NCBI RefSeq assembly: GCF_002377945.1
Contig: NZ_DFQV01000024.1
Coordinates: 1-35,388, forward strand
Direction: 5' to 3'
From: Psychrobacter sp. UBA3480
GTDB taxonomy: Bacteria > Pseudomonadota > Gammaproteobacteria > Pseudomonadales > Moraxellaceae
Length of the DNA: 35,388 bases
The position numbers were made by a program, and so were the translations under genes. The notes below the pieces were generated by a model that saw only the letters and a list, made by a program, of their open reading frames with translations, did no database searches and was not told the origin of the DNA. Shown piece after piece: positions 10,441 through 18,867 of the stretch. Position 1 is the first letter of the stretch; each line of letters opens with the position of its first letter.

Positions 10441-10492
10441 ATATCATTCAGACTTGTTCAAACAGTTTGCTCAATTTAATAAGCTCTTTGTA

Positions 10493-11815
10493 TTAAGCAG
10501 TAGCTAATGCTTGGGCGAGATCGGCTTTGATGTCTTCGATATGTTCGATACCAATCGACAGTCTTACCATATCCGTACTAACGCCTGCATTTTCTAGCTC
10601 TTGCTCATTTAACTGACGATGGGTGGTCGTCGCTGGATGACAGGCCAATGATTTTGCATCACCGATGTTTACCAAACGAGTAATCAGTTGCAGCGCATCG
10701 ATAAAGCGCGCACCAGCTTCTAGTCCACCTTTGACGCCAAAGGTCAAGATAGCAGAAGGCGTGCCTTTCATGTATTTTTTGGCAAGCTCGTGCTCAGGAT
10801 GGTCAGACAGACCTGCGTATTTCACCCAAGCAACTTTATCATGGTCACGCAGATATTCTGCGACGGCTTGTGCGTTTTGCACGTGACGCTCCATACGTAG
10901 ACTTAGCGTCTCCATACCTTGCAAGATACCAAAGGCATTTAGCGGGCTAAGTGCTGCGCCAGTGTTACGTAGTGGCGCAACGCGGGCACGGGCAATAAAG
11001 GCTGGCGCGCCTACGTCTTTTACGAAATTTACCCCATGATAGCTATAATCTGGCGTATTCAACAGTGGGAAACGCTCAGGGTAATCACCCCAAGCAAACT
11101 TGCCACTATCGACAATTGCACCACCGATTGAAGTACCGGTTCCGCTCATATATTTGGTCAATGAGTGAATCACAATATCTGCCCCGAACTCGAACGGACG
11201 GCATATCGCAGGCGTCGCCACCGTATTATCAATCACGACAGGTACACCGTATTCGTGAGCGACATCACTGAGCGCTTGAATATCAACGATATTACCTAGC
11301 GGGTTACCGATACTCTCTGCAAACACCATTTTAGTTTTGTCATCGATTAGATCACGAATGGCTTCTGGGTCTTTATGATCGAAGAAACGCACTTCGATAC
11401 CTTGACGCGGCAATGCATGAGCAAATAAATTATAAGTACCGCCATATAGCGTTGATACAGCGACGATATTGTCGCCTGCTTCACAAATGGTCTGAATCGC
11501 ATAAGTGATGGCAGCCATACCAGAAGCTACGGCAAGCGCACCGATACCACCTTCTAGTGCAGCCACACGCTCTTCTAGCACAGCGTTGGTCGGATTCATG
11601 ATACGAGTATAGATATTGCCTGCGACTTTTAAATCAAACAGATCTGCACCATGCTGAGTATTATCAAACGCATATGAACTGGTATGATAAATAGGCACGG
11701 CGACTGCTTTGGTCGTTGGCTCTACACTATAGCCGGCATGAATCGCTAAGGTCTCAAGACGTTGAGGAGTTTCTGGTTGGTGGGCTGCTTGCTGGTCTGC
11801 TGATCCATCACTCAT
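10493..11815 (-). CDS. metY: O-acetylhomoserine sulfhydrylase
   Basis: A 440-residue Cys/Met-metabolism PLP enzyme that makes homocysteine from O-acetylhomoserine and sulfide. Signatures are the N-terminal TLAIHAGYS, YTRIMNPTN, ASGMAAI near 98-104 and the PLP lysine 221 in SLTKYMSGTG. Length of about 430-440 residues fits OAH sulfhydrylase better than the 380-400-residue cystathionine enzymes. The chosen ATG (11813-11815) has AAGGA 8 bases upstream; an in-frame ATG 20 codons earlier has none. No met neighbour lies nearby, and no SAM riboswitch was recognised. An extended -10 promoter sits 80 bases upstream, next to the nfuA terminator. Confidence 0.93.
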   Translation of the reverse strand: MSDGSADQQAAHQPETPQRLETLAIHAGYSVEPTTKAVAVPIYHTSSYAFDNTQHGADLFDLKVAGNIYTRIMNPTNAVLEERVAALEGGIGALAVASGMAAITYAIQTICEAGDNIVAVSTLYGGTYNLFAHALPRQGIEVRFFDHKDPEAIRDLIDDKTKMVFAESIGNPLGNIVDIQALSDVAHEYGVPVVIDNTVATPAICRPFEFGADIVIHSLTKYMSGTGTSIGGAIVDSGKFAWGDYPERFPLLNTPDYSYHGVNFVKDVGAPAFIARARVAPLRNTGAALSPLNAFGILQGMETLSLRMERHVQNAQAVAEYLRDHDKVAWVKYAGLSDHPEHELAKKYMKGTPSAILTFGVKGGLEAGARFIDALQLITRLVNIGDAKSLACHPATTTHRQLNEQELENAGVSTDMVRLSIGIEHIEDIKADLAQALATA

Positions 11816-11895
11816 AGTACATTCCTTTATTTTGATAAAAGATGATTTGTTGACGACGTATCGCTCAAAAACCATCTTAAAAAACTGTCTGCTAA

Positions 11896-11904
11896 ATCAT
11901 AGCA
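11896..11904 (-). promoter_or_regulatory. Extended -10 promoter for metY
   Basis: The minus strand reads TGCTATGAT, an extended -10. It directly follows the T tract of the upstream terminator, so its -35 region would lie inside that terminator hairpin. Transcription would begin about 75 bases before the metY ATG. Confidence 0.4.
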
Positions 11905-11906
11905 AT

Positions 11907-11937
11907 AAAAAAAGCTGAGTTCATCATAACTCAGCTT
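11907..11937 (-). terminator. Intrinsic terminator downstream of nfuA
   Basis: A perfect 10-bp stem, AAGCTGAGTT with AACTCAGCTT (11912-11921 and 11928-11937), with a 6-base loop. On the minus strand it runs into T7. It lies 134 bases after the nfuA stop and 97 bases before metY. Confidence 0.85.
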
Positions 11938-12071
11938 CTTTATTAAAAGAATAGCAAAATACTCATCTCTTCATGACAAATATTCATAAGCAGCAAACCA
12001 AACAGGCATATCTATATTAGAGATAATGGCTACCTTTATAGCAGCCACTTTGCTTTTAACTATTTTTTATT

Positions 12072-12755
12072 TTATTTATAGTAAGCATTCTCTGTACGAG
12101 TATGGTCAGTCTCGTCAACCACTTGGGTCAATTCTGGAATTTGCTGTTTTAGCTGCACTTCAACACCTTGACGTAAAGTCATATCAACCGCTGAACAGCC
12201 TTGGCAACCACCGCCAAATTTTAATACAGCGGTTAGACCAATGCCTTCTTCATCAATCAGCTCAAGCAACTGTACGTCACCGCCATGCGCTGCCAAGCCA
12301 GGGTTAATCTCTGACTGCAATACATAGTTGATACGCTCTTCGACACTGGCATCAGCGCCTACTTTAGGTACTTTAGAGTTTGGCGCGCGGAAAGTCAGCT
12401 GACCACCGAAACGGTCTTTATTATAGTCGATGACTGCGTCTTCTAGATAAGGTACTGACGCCGCCTCAATAAAGGCAGAGAAGTTCTCATACGTAAAACG
12501 CAAATCAGCGCTGTCTTCTTCGCCCGGCTGGTTATAAGCCATGCAGCACTCCGCACGCGGCGTACCTGGATGCTCAACGAAGATACGCACACCGATACCA
12601 TCGGTATCTTGCTTAGATAACAAATCTGCCAAGTAGCCTTGAGCTGACTCAGTGATAGTGATGTTGCTTTTTGCTTCGACTTGCTCGGTATCTAGGGCTG
12701 ATTCATAGCCAGCTGTTTGGTCTAGTTGGTTATCAGCTTGGTTTTGCTCACTCAT
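12072..12755 (-). CDS. nfuA: Fe-S biogenesis protein NfuA
   Basis: A 227-residue iron-sulfur carrier that passes [4Fe-4S] clusters to apo-proteins, especially under oxidative or iron stress. Residues about 30-130 form the degenerate A-type (IscA-like) domain, from [16 protein letters not shown] to TFRAPNS. The NFU domain follows with HGGDVQLLE and the cluster-binding CQGC (C184, C187). The first 28 residues are a Gln/Asp/Glu-rich extension not needed for the family. Length without it is close to the 191 residues of the E. coli protein. AGGA lies 7 bases before the ATG. It is monocistronic, with its own terminator and a long upstream region holding a TATAAT (minus strand, 12933-12938). Confidence 0.95.
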   Translation of the reverse strand: MSEQNQADNQLDQTAGYESALDTEQVEAKSNITITESAQGYLADLLSKQDTDGIGVRIFVEHPGTPRAECCMAYNQPGEEDSADLRFTYENFSAFIEAASVPYLEDAVIDYNKDRFGGQLTFRAPNSKVPKVGADASVEERINYVLQSEINPGLAAHGGDVQLLELIDEEGIGLTAVLKFGGGCQGCSAVDMTLRQGVEVQLKQQIPELTQVVDETDHTRTENAYYK

Positions 12756-13322
12756 AATGTTTCCTATGCGTTATGACACAAACGCTATATCTATTATGGC
12801 TACTGTGTCGTGAATTTGGATTTTTAAAATATTTACGATTTATATAAGGCATGCAGACTGGCAATGATTGATATTTATTATTGTATGACATTGGTCGACA
12901 TGAGTATAAAGTTTAATCCGTCTATAGCAGTCATTATACCTGAATCAAGCATCAATTCCGACCACGCTACTGTGAATTGAATAGCGACCATTGTAAATGG
13001 TTGTCATTAGTTTTTTTAATGATGCTAACAGGTGGCAAAGTAACTTTATATTTAGATGAGAAACTACAAACATGCTAAATAACTATGTCGGCTGTCAAGT
13101 TATTCTCTATATAAAGACAGCTATGCCATTTATCAAGCGCACTCAGCATCTTCGATATGCCACGCCGTTCACATCTAGTCCGAGCAAGTCATCTGGTTTT
13201 GACGTAGTATTGATAATTTGAATGATTTTATACATTAGCGTTATGAGCATGGTAGCTTTTAATTGTCTTGTATAAATATCGACTTGTATAAAGATTATGT
13301 GTTTTTTGGATAGGATCATTTT
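12756..13322. other. 567-base intergenic region with no protein gene
   Basis: Divergent gap between nfuA and the hydrolase at 13323. It is AT-rich. I see a minus-strand TATAAT at 12933-12938 that could serve nfuA with a leader of about 170 bases, and a plus-strand promoter-like pair at 12881-12910 followed about 70 bases later by an imperfect 13-bp hairpin (12980-13008) and T7 (13011-13017), which together could encode a small RNA of about 100 bases. Possible tandem -10 boxes lie at 13271-13292. No convincing small ORF was found. Confidence 0.6.
13263..13292 (+). promoter_or_regulatory. Candidate promoter with tandem -10 boxes
   Basis: TTGTCT (13263-13268) is 18 bases from TATAAA (13287-13292). 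The block CTTGTATAAA occurs twice, 16 bases apart (13267 and 13283). It would drive the hydrolase gene from about 25 bases before its ATG. Confidence 0.4.
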
Positions 13323-14324
13323 ATGATGACACGGACGTTGCACCTAGTAACTACTAAGGATGATGAGAAAATTGCCGTTTGGAAAGTAGTCGATAATCCA
13401 GACAAAGATACGATAGCTAACACGTCAGAAAACAGCCTGCCTGACATCACACCGCAAAACATATTTTTGACGCATGGTACGTTTTCTGACAAGCAAACTT
13501 GCCTCAAAATCGCCGAATATTTTGCAGGGCTTGGTCATCACTGCTACATCATGGAATGGCGCGGGCATGGCGATAGCTCCTTACCGAAAGAAAAATTCAA
13601 CTTTGAGACCGTCGCCACTTATGACTATGAAGCGACTTTTCGTTATTTCTTTGAAGAATTAAAACTCGATAATCTACATTGCGTCACTCATAGTGGTGGC
13701 GGTGTTGGTTTGACCATGTTTCTTGTCCAAAACCCAAGCTATATCGATAAGGTCAATAGCATCAGTATGTTTGCCTGCCAAGCTTTTGGCGCAGTAAAAG
13801 ACTCGACCAGCTACGCGAAAATCCTTACCGCCAAGGTACTTACTCGACTGGTCGGCTTTATACCCGCTAAGCAGTTCAAGGTAGGCCCTTTTAACGAAAG
13901 CTACTATACGATGACCCAGTGGTACGATTGGAATTTGCGTAAAAACTTTAGAAGTAGTTTTTTGAAAAAGGCTAATTTTGATAAAGGTAGAGCGAATACA
14001 GATGAAATAAACGAAATCACTTACCAGCAAAAGAATGCTGGCGATGACTTTATTGACTATCGACATCATATGGCTCAGATTACCATTCCCGTTTATTCTA
14101 TTAGCGCAAAAGGCGATACCTTCATATCCCCTACTTGCGGCTGTCGTTTGTTTTTTGATGGCTTTAACAATTCAACCAATGTCTTTCGAGAGTACTCGCT
14201 CAGTAACGGCGATTTAGATGATTATACGCACAGTCGTATTATGATTAGCCGCAATGCTGCCACAGAGATTTGGCCAACAGTAACGGCATGGGTAGAAAGG
14301 CATGCGAGAACTCAGGATAAATAA
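13323..14324 (+). CDS. Alpha/beta hydrolase with unusual nucleophile elbow
   Basis: A 333-residue protein of the alpha/beta hydrolase fold, substrate unknown. IFLTHGTFSDKQ (47-58) gives the oxyanion region and YIMEWRGHGDSS the next strand. The nucleophile is probably Ser124 in THSGG, where Thr replaces the first Gly of GxSxG. Asp in SAKGDTFISP and His in DYTHSRI near residue 307 would complete the triad. No signal peptide is seen, so it is probably cytosolic. AGGA lies 8 bases before the first ATG; a second ATG follows directly. Its stop codon overlaps the start of the next gene by one base (TAATG), so the two are probably translated together. Another hydrolase subgroup cannot be excluded. 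Confidence 0.8.
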   Translation: MMTRTLHLVTTKDDEKIAVWKVVDNPDKDTIANTSENSLPDITPQNIFLTHGTFSDKQTCLKIAEYFAGLGHHCYIMEWRGHGDSSLPKEKFNFETVATYDYEATFRYFFEELKLDNLHCVTHSGGGVGLTMFLVQNPSYIDKVNSISMFACQAFGAVKDSTSYAKILTAKVLTRLVGFIPAKQFKVGPFNESYYTMTQWYDWNLRKNFRSSFLKKANFDKGRANTDEINEITYQQKNAGDDFIDYRHHMAQITIPVYSISAKGDTFISPTCGCRLFFDGFNNSTNVFREYSLSNGDLDDYTHSRIMISRNAATEIWPTVTAWVERHARTQDK

Positions 14325-14623
14325 TGACCACTTTAATACTGATTACCTTCGCTGTTTTAACTATTGCTATGGCAATTGTCTATCAGTACTACTTTACTAT
14401 GACCAAGCAAATAATGAATCGTTACGACAAAGCGCCCTATGTACTCGTCCTGTTTTATAATCCCTCATATCACATAATTTTTTATGCGGATCATAAAAGC
14501 GACCTAACGCCCAAAGAAGCAAATGCTTTTAAGTACTACTTCTCAATATATACTGTCATGATCATTTTATTTACTACCCTGTTCCTTATAGGAAATACAC
14601 TCATCTATCTACATACAACCTAG
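14324..14623 (+). CDS. Small two-helix membrane protein of unknown function
   Basis: A 99-residue protein I do not recognise. Two hydrophobic segments, about residues 3-24 and 72-96, flank a middle part of some 45 residues that is Tyr-, Lys- and Asp-rich and should be polar. Its ATG overlaps the stop of the preceding hydrolase gene (TAATG), the usual mark of translational coupling, which is the main argument that it is real. No separate Shine-Dalgarno sequence is needed or seen. It may anchor or partner the hydrolase at the inner membrane, but nothing in the sequence proves that. No terminator was found before nadM, 111 bases downstream. Confidence 0.65.
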   Translation: MTTLILITFAVLTIAMAIVYQYYFTMTKQIMNRYDKAPYVLVLFYNPSYHIIFYADHKSDLTPKEANAFKYYFSIYTVMIILFTTLFLIGNTLIYLHTT

Positions 14624-14734
14624 CTAACAGATTCAACAAAACATCTTTATACTTGTCAGAAAGTCATAGGCTGTGTCAGTATTAGCGTCATTAATTTTTA
14701 ATCAATAAAAATAAGTCGTAGGAAGTTGGCGTCT

Positions 14735-15802
14735 ATGAGTGAATTATCAGAGCAACAGTCAGATAAGCAGAACCTAGATCAGAAAAGCAGTAAACACTAT
14801 CGTTATCTAGTCTTTATCGGACGCTTTCAGCCGTTTCATGCTGGTCACAAAGCCGTCATCGATGAGGCATTAAAACGCTCAGATGAAGTGATTATGCTGA
14901 TCGGCTCAGCCAACTTGCCACGTAGCTTACGCAATCCATTTAGCGTCGCTGAGCGTGCCGCAATGATTAAAGGCGCCTACTCTGAAGAAGAAGCCGCTCG
15001 TATCCATTGCGTTGGCTTAGATGACGCACTCTACAATGACACTCGCTGGCTACAGTATGTGCAGGCAGGCGTGAAATCTGTCACTGGCGACTTGCAGACG
15101 GACATTGGCTTGATTGGTCATTCAAAAGACAGCTCATCGTACTATCTGTCATTGTTCCCCAACTGGGACTCTGTATCAGTGCCCAATTATCATAATTTAT
15201 CAGCCACGCCTATTCGCGACAGCTATCTGATGGGTGCTACGCCAACACCTGAGCGTACGCCTGAGTCGACGCGCAACGTCCTCGATGCATTCAAACAAAC
15301 TGAAAACTATCATCAATTGCATGAAGAAGCAGACTTTATTGATAAATATAAAAGACAATGGGAATCAGCCCCATACCCACCTACTTTTATGACTGCCGAT
15401 GCATTGATTGTACAGTCGGGCCATATCCTACTGGTTGAGCGCCGCAGTATGCCAGGACGTGGACTGTGGGCGCTACCTGGTGGATTTTTGAATCCAAAAG
15501 AGACATTGTTTGATGCTTGTATCCGTGAGCTGCGTGAAGAAACTCGCCTCAAAGTGCCTGAGCCAGTACTGCGCGGCTCTTGCCATAGCCAACATACCTT
15601 TGACGATCCATATCGCTCAGCGCGTGGTCGCACCATTACTCAAGCGTTTTATTTTCAGCTCAAAAACGATCCGAAAGGTTTGCCAAAAGTAAAAGGCGGC
15701 GATGATGCGACCAAAGCATTTTGGTTACCATTGGCTGAGCTCGATGCCAAAATGATGTTTGAAGATCACTATGCAATTATTACTAAAATGGTTGGCTTAT
15801 AG
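14735..15802 (+). CDS. nadM: Bifunctional NMN adenylyltransferase/Nudix hydrolase
   Basis: A 355-residue fusion. The N-terminal nucleotidyltransferase domain (about 22-190) has GRFQPFHAGH at 29-38, with the HxGH ATP-binding motif, and SATPIRDS near 156-163; it joins NMN and ATP to make NAD. The C-terminal Nudix domain has G250, E256, R264, E265, E268 and E269 in the Gx5Ex7REUxEE pattern, with Arg instead of the usual Gly at 271; in characterised homologues (Synechocystis, Francisella) this domain is an ADP-ribose pyrophosphatase. AGGAAG is 9 bases before the ATG at 14735; an upstream in-frame TTG overlaps that site and is unlikely. nadV follows 198 bases later, so together they form nicotinamide salvage. 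Confidence 0.94.
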   Translation: MSELSEQQSDKQNLDQKSSKHYRYLVFIGRFQPFHAGHKAVIDEALKRSDEVIMLIGSANLPRSLRNPFSVAERAAMIKGAYSEEEAARIHCVGLDDALYNDTRWLQYVQAGVKSVTGDLQTDIGLIGHSKDSSSYYLSLFPNWDSVSVPNYHNLSATPIRDSYLMGATPTPERTPESTRNVLDAFKQTENYHQLHEEADFIDKYKRQWESAPYPPTFMTADALIVQSGHILLVERRSMPGRGLWALPGGFLNPKETLFDACIRELREETRLKVPEPVLRGSCHSQHTFDDPYRSARGRTITQAFYFQLKNDPKGLPKVKGGDDATKAFWLPLAELDAKMMFEDHYAIITKMVGL

Positions 15803-15910
15803 TTCGCTGCTAATCGCTTTTTCTAGTAGCTTTCTTTAGTAGTCTTTTTCTAATAGCTACTTGAGCAAATTATTACCAAAACAGTTATCACTAAATATCG
15901 CACTAATAAC

Positions 15911-16000
15911 TTGATATCAACGCCGATAGACGGCAATCAACCGCCGCCACTGCTTTTTCATTAAAGCAGCTGCGGCATTTCAAAGCAGAGGAGCTCTGTG
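15911..16000 (+). promoter_or_regulatory. Structured leader before nadV
   Basis: The 90 bases before the nadV ATG hold a palindrome TTGATATCAA (15911-15920), a GCCG/CGGC hairpin (15922-15934) and a long imperfect hairpin pairing 15943-15956 with 15963-15976 (12 of 14 bases). AAAGCAG, the inner half of the right arm, is repeated at 15982-15988 and runs into the AGAGGAG ribosome site (15987-15993). CTGCTTT (15950-15956) can therefore pair with either copy. This is an attractive but unproven control element. Confidence 0.4.
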
Positions 16001-17398
16001 ATGTATACCAGTAATTTAAACAATTTAATCTTAAATAGTGACAGCTATAAGACTTCACATTGGGTGCAATACCCGAGCGGAAGTGAGTATCTATCAAGCT
16101 ACATTGAGGCGCGCAAAGGCGATTACGATGTGGTGTTCTTTGGTCTACAAGCCTTTATCAAAGAGTACTTAAGTACGCCTATCACTCATCAAGATATTGA
16201 TGAAGCCGAAAAGGTCATTCAAGCGCATGGCCTAACCTTCAATCGTGCTGGCTGGGAACATTTGATCGAAAAACACGACGGCTACTTGCCATTGCGCATC
16301 CAAGCCGTACCCGAAGGCAGCATCGTGCCCGTGTCCAATGTAGTCTGCCAAGTGATCAACACCGATCCTGAGTTTTACTGGCTACCCAGCTATATCGAAA
16401 CAGCGCTATTGCGTGCGATTTGGTACCCATCCACGGTCGCGAGTGTTTCTCACTATTGCAAAGACATTATCCGTCAAGCGTTAGAGAAATCAGCGGACAA
16501 TACAGAGTCCCTGCCTTTTCGCTTGCATGACTTTGGCGCGCGCGGGGCATCGAGCCAAGAAACGGTTGCACTGGGTAGCTTAGCGCATTTGGTCAACTTT
16601 GCTGGTACTGACTCGATGACAGCGCTTATAGCTGCTAGTCGCTGGTATCAGATGGGTGATGATATGCCGGCATTCTCTATTCCAGCGGCTGAGCACAGTA
16701 CGATGACAGCTTGGGGACGTGATGGCGAGACTGCTGCTTTTCATAATATGATTGAGCAGTTTGGCGGTGAAGACAAAGCCTTTTCGGTCGTTTCAGATAG
16801 TTATGATTTATGGAATGCCATCGACAATATCTGGGGCGATGCCTTAAAAGACGAAGTCAAAAATATGGGCGGCACTTTGGTTATTCGTCCAGATAGTGGC
16901 GAGCCTACCAAAGTCGTCCGTGAAGCGTTAGAGCGCTTGGCGGTGAAGTTCGGTACGACTGTAAACAGCAAAGGCTATAAAGTGCTGCCCGACTACGTAC
17001 GCATCATCCAAGGTGATGGCATCAGCTCGCAAAGCTTAAGCAAAATTATTGATGTGGTAATCAAAGCGGGTTTTAGCATAGAAAATGTGACGTTTGGTAT
17101 GGGCGGTGGTCTATTGCAGCAAGTCAACCGCGACACCATGAGTTGGGCGATGAAATCTAGCGCTATCTGTATCGATGGCGCATGGAAAGATATTTATAAA
17201 GACCCTGTCACCAGCCGCTCAAAACGCTCGAAAAAAGGACGATTGGCACTGGTAAAAGCCGACAGCGGCCAGTTAACAACCATAAAAGAAAATGAGATGA
17301 GCGACCCAACTGACGATCTATTACGTGATGTCTACGTCGATGGTAAATTGTTAATTGAAGACAGTCTTACGACTATTAGGGAACGTGCAGGATGGTAG
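16001..17398 (+). CDS. nadV: Nicotinamide phosphoribosyltransferase
   Basis: A 465-residue NAMPT homologue that makes NMN from nicotinamide and PRPP, allowing NAD synthesis without deamidation. It starts with the typical NSDSYKTSHW and has RLHDFGARGASS, GTDSMTALIA, AAEHSTMTAWGRDGE with the conserved active-site histidine, VIRPDSGEP and a GMGGGLLQQVNRDTM segment near the end. Length fits the family (about 460-490). The ATG at 16001 is 7 bases after AGAGGAG; a GTG one codon earlier is possible. It follows nadM on the same strand and overlaps the SGNH hydrolase gene by 7 bases. Confidence 0.96.
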   Translation: MYTSNLNNLILNSDSYKTSHWVQYPSGSEYLSSYIEARKGDYDVVFFGLQAFIKEYLSTPITHQDIDEAEKVIQAHGLTFNRAGWEHLIEKHDGYLPLRIQAVPEGSIVPVSNVVCQVINTDPEFYWLPSYIETALLRAIWYPSTVASVSHYCKDIIRQALEKSADNTESLPFRLHDFGARGASSQETVALGSLAHLVNFAGTDSMTALIAASRWYQMGDDMPAFSIPAAEHSTMTAWGRDGETAAFHNMIEQFGGEDKAFSVVSDSYDLWNAIDNIWGDALKDEVKNMGGTLVIRPDSGEPTKVVREALERLAVKFGTTVNSKGYKVLPDYVRIIQGDGISSQSLSKIIDVVIKAGFSIENVTFGMGGGLLQQVNRDTMSWAMKSSAICIDGAWKDIYKDPVTSRSKRSKKGRLALVKADSGQLTTIKENEMSDPTDDLLRDVYVDGKLLIEDSLTTIRERAGW

Positions 17399-18252
17399 AC
17401 ACTAATAAGCTGACATCGGTCGCAAGAGACGTCTTACTTGCCCCTGTCTACCTCTATCAAGGTCGCAAAATCAAGCGTGATACGGTTCGCTTGCCTGAAC
17501 CACATGGCGAAAGGCATGGCATGATTGACCTGCCTCAATCGAATAATGAGATATCAGCGCAAAATGCTAAGACATTTAACCTTATGGTCGTCGGTGATTC
17601 AGCAGCAGCAGGTGTGGGTAGTCAAACGCAGCAAGAAGCGTTGGTCGGTAAGCTCATCCCGATACTGGAGCAAAACGAAACTATCCAAGCAAACTTTGCT
17701 CGACTCAATTGGTCATTGCAAGCGACAACAGGTCACACTAGCTTTGATATTCTACGCAGGTTATATGTCCTACCGGCTCCTGAACAGCCTATTGATGTGA
17801 TGTTGCTAAGCGTAGGGGTCAATGATACGACTTCCAATGTCTCTGTGCACAAATGGCAACAGCAAGTTGAAGATATCATCAATATTGCGCAGCGCAAATT
17901 TGGCGTACGAGAACTGGTTTTTTTAAGTTTGCCGCCGATGGCGCAAATGCCTGCAATCCCTGCTCCGCTCAACAACTTTGTAGGTGCAAAAGCATCGGTA
18001 CTTGATGGGATATTACAGCAGGTCTGTGCGGCTCATGCGGGTGTTACGTATATGGCAACCAATTTTACACGGATGCTAGAAGAGCATGCAAATGGCTCGG
18101 CTATCGATATCAATGTGATGTTTGCCAGTGATGGATTTCATCCTAGCAGTCTGATGTACGGCTATTGGGCGCAGCAAATCGTAGAAACCATTATTCAGTT
18201 ACTAGATTCTATTCAGATATTAGACTTATCTACTACTGAGTTTGAGCGCTAA
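17392..18252 (+). CDS. SGNH/GDSL-type hydrolase
   Basis: A 286-residue SGNH-fold esterase. Block I is VVGDSAAAGVG with nucleophile Ser70, block III is GVND (142-145) with the oxyanion Asn144, and block V is DGFHPSS with the Asp/His pair near 246-249. The usual Leu of GDSL is Ala. A mildly hydrophobic stretch near residues 10-22 is too weak to call a signal peptide. The ATG lies inside the nadV stop region (7-base overlap), which implies translational coupling to NAD salvage. SGNH enzymes act on many esters and acetyl groups; the real substrate is unknown. A bidirectional terminator follows. Confidence 0.85.
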   Translation: MVDTNKLTSVARDVLLAPVYLYQGRKIKRDTVRLPEPHGERHGMIDLPQSNNEISAQNAKTFNLMVVGDSAAAGVGSQTQQEALVGKLIPILEQNETIQANFARLNWSLQATTGHTSFDILRRLYVLPAPEQPIDVMLLSVGVNDTTSNVSVHKWQQQVEDIINIAQRKFGVRELVFLSLPPMAQMPAIPAPLNNFVGAKASVLDGILQQVCAAHAGVTYMATNFTRMLEEHANGSAIDINVMFASDGFHPSSLMYGYWAQQIVETIIQLLDSIQILDLSTTEFER

Positions 18253-18292
18253 AAAGCTGGATAGATTATTATTTAGATTATAAAAAATTAAA

Positions 18293-18326
18293 CCAAAAAA
18301 AACCGCTGAATAATCAGCGGTTTTTT
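18293..18326. terminator. Bidirectional intrinsic terminator
   Basis: A perfect 9-bp stem AACCGCTGA/TCAGCGGTT (18301-18309 and 18314-18322) with loop ATAA, preceded by an A tract and followed by T6. It separates the convergent SGNH hydrolase and L31 genes and works in both directions. Confidence 0.92.
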
Positions 18327-18363
18327 ATTGCTTAGCAAAATATATTTACACCATAAGTGCAAA

Positions 18364-18642
18364 TTATTCAGCAGCGTCTGCAGCTTTCTTGCTACGGCCG
18401 CCAAATGCGCCAAAGCGTTTGTTGAAGCTTGCAACACGACCTTCAGTAGAAGTTTTACGTTGCTCACCAGTATAGAATGGATGCGACGCACTTGAGATGT
18501 CAAGTGGGTAGTATGGGTATTCTTTACCTTCGTATTCACGAGTCGCTTTAGTCTTAGCAGTTGAGCGAGTCAAAAAGAACACGTCAGCGTTAGTGTCGTG
18601 GAATAAAACTTCTTGGTAATTAGGGTGGATATCTTTACGCAT
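18364..18642 (-). CDS. rpmE2: Ribosomal protein bL31, type B
   Basis: A 92-residue L31 paralogue. It opens with [14 protein letters not shown] and carries the [11 protein letters not shown] and VASFNKRFG blocks of type B L31. There is no cysteine at all, so it lacks the zinc ribbon of the standard RpmE. In many bacteria this C-minus form is induced when zinc is scarce and replaces the zinc-containing L31, freeing zinc. AGAGAG lies 6 bases before the ATG. Its upstream region has a perfect palindrome between promoter elements and a structured 200-base stretch. A shared terminator ends it. Confidence 0.96.
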   Translation of the reverse strand: MRKDIHPNYQEVLFHDTNADVFFLTRSTAKTKATREYEGKEYPYYPLDISSASHPFYTGEQRKTSTEGRVASFNKRFGAFGGRSKKAADAAE

Positions 18643-18679
18643 AATATACTCTCTAGGTCCGATGTATGTACGACGTCTA

Positions 18680-18706
18680 AATACAGCATCATCGATGATG
18701 TATCAA
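18680..18706 (-). promoter_or_regulatory. rpmE2 promoter with palindromic spacer
   Basis: On the minus strand, TTGATA (18701-18706) is followed by TGTATT (18680-18685) 15 bases on, or TATTTA 17 bases on. The spacer is the perfect 14-bp palindrome CATCATCGATGATG (18687-18700). A repressor such as Zur could bind there, but the sequence does not match the Zur box consensus I know. Confidence 0.4.
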
Positions 18707-18811
18707 ACAAATAATGACATACGTAACTGAGGCACTAAGGACATTACAAGTATGGCAACTGCGTCACTGGCTTATTCCAGCACCCAACACCACCCTTCTG
18801 TTCGCTTAGCC

Positions 18812-18867
18812 TTTCCCCAGCGGGAAAATTAAACCGCGATTTTAACGGTTTTTGATGCAAGACGCAA
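18812..18867 (-). promoter_or_regulatory. Distal minus-strand promoter with overlapping inverted repeat
   Basis: TTGCGT (18862-18867) is 17 bases from TAAAAT (18839-18844). AAACCG/CGGTTT (18831-18836, 18846-18851) flanks the -10. A hairpin TTTCCC-CAGC-GGGAAA (18812-18827) lies just downstream. The transcript would reach rpmE2 with a leader of about 190 bases. Confidence 0.4.

Noticed and set aside
13143..13343. 66-codon minus-strand ORF overlapping the hydrolase start
   Set aside because: No ribosome site or family match; it covers the hydrolase promoter.
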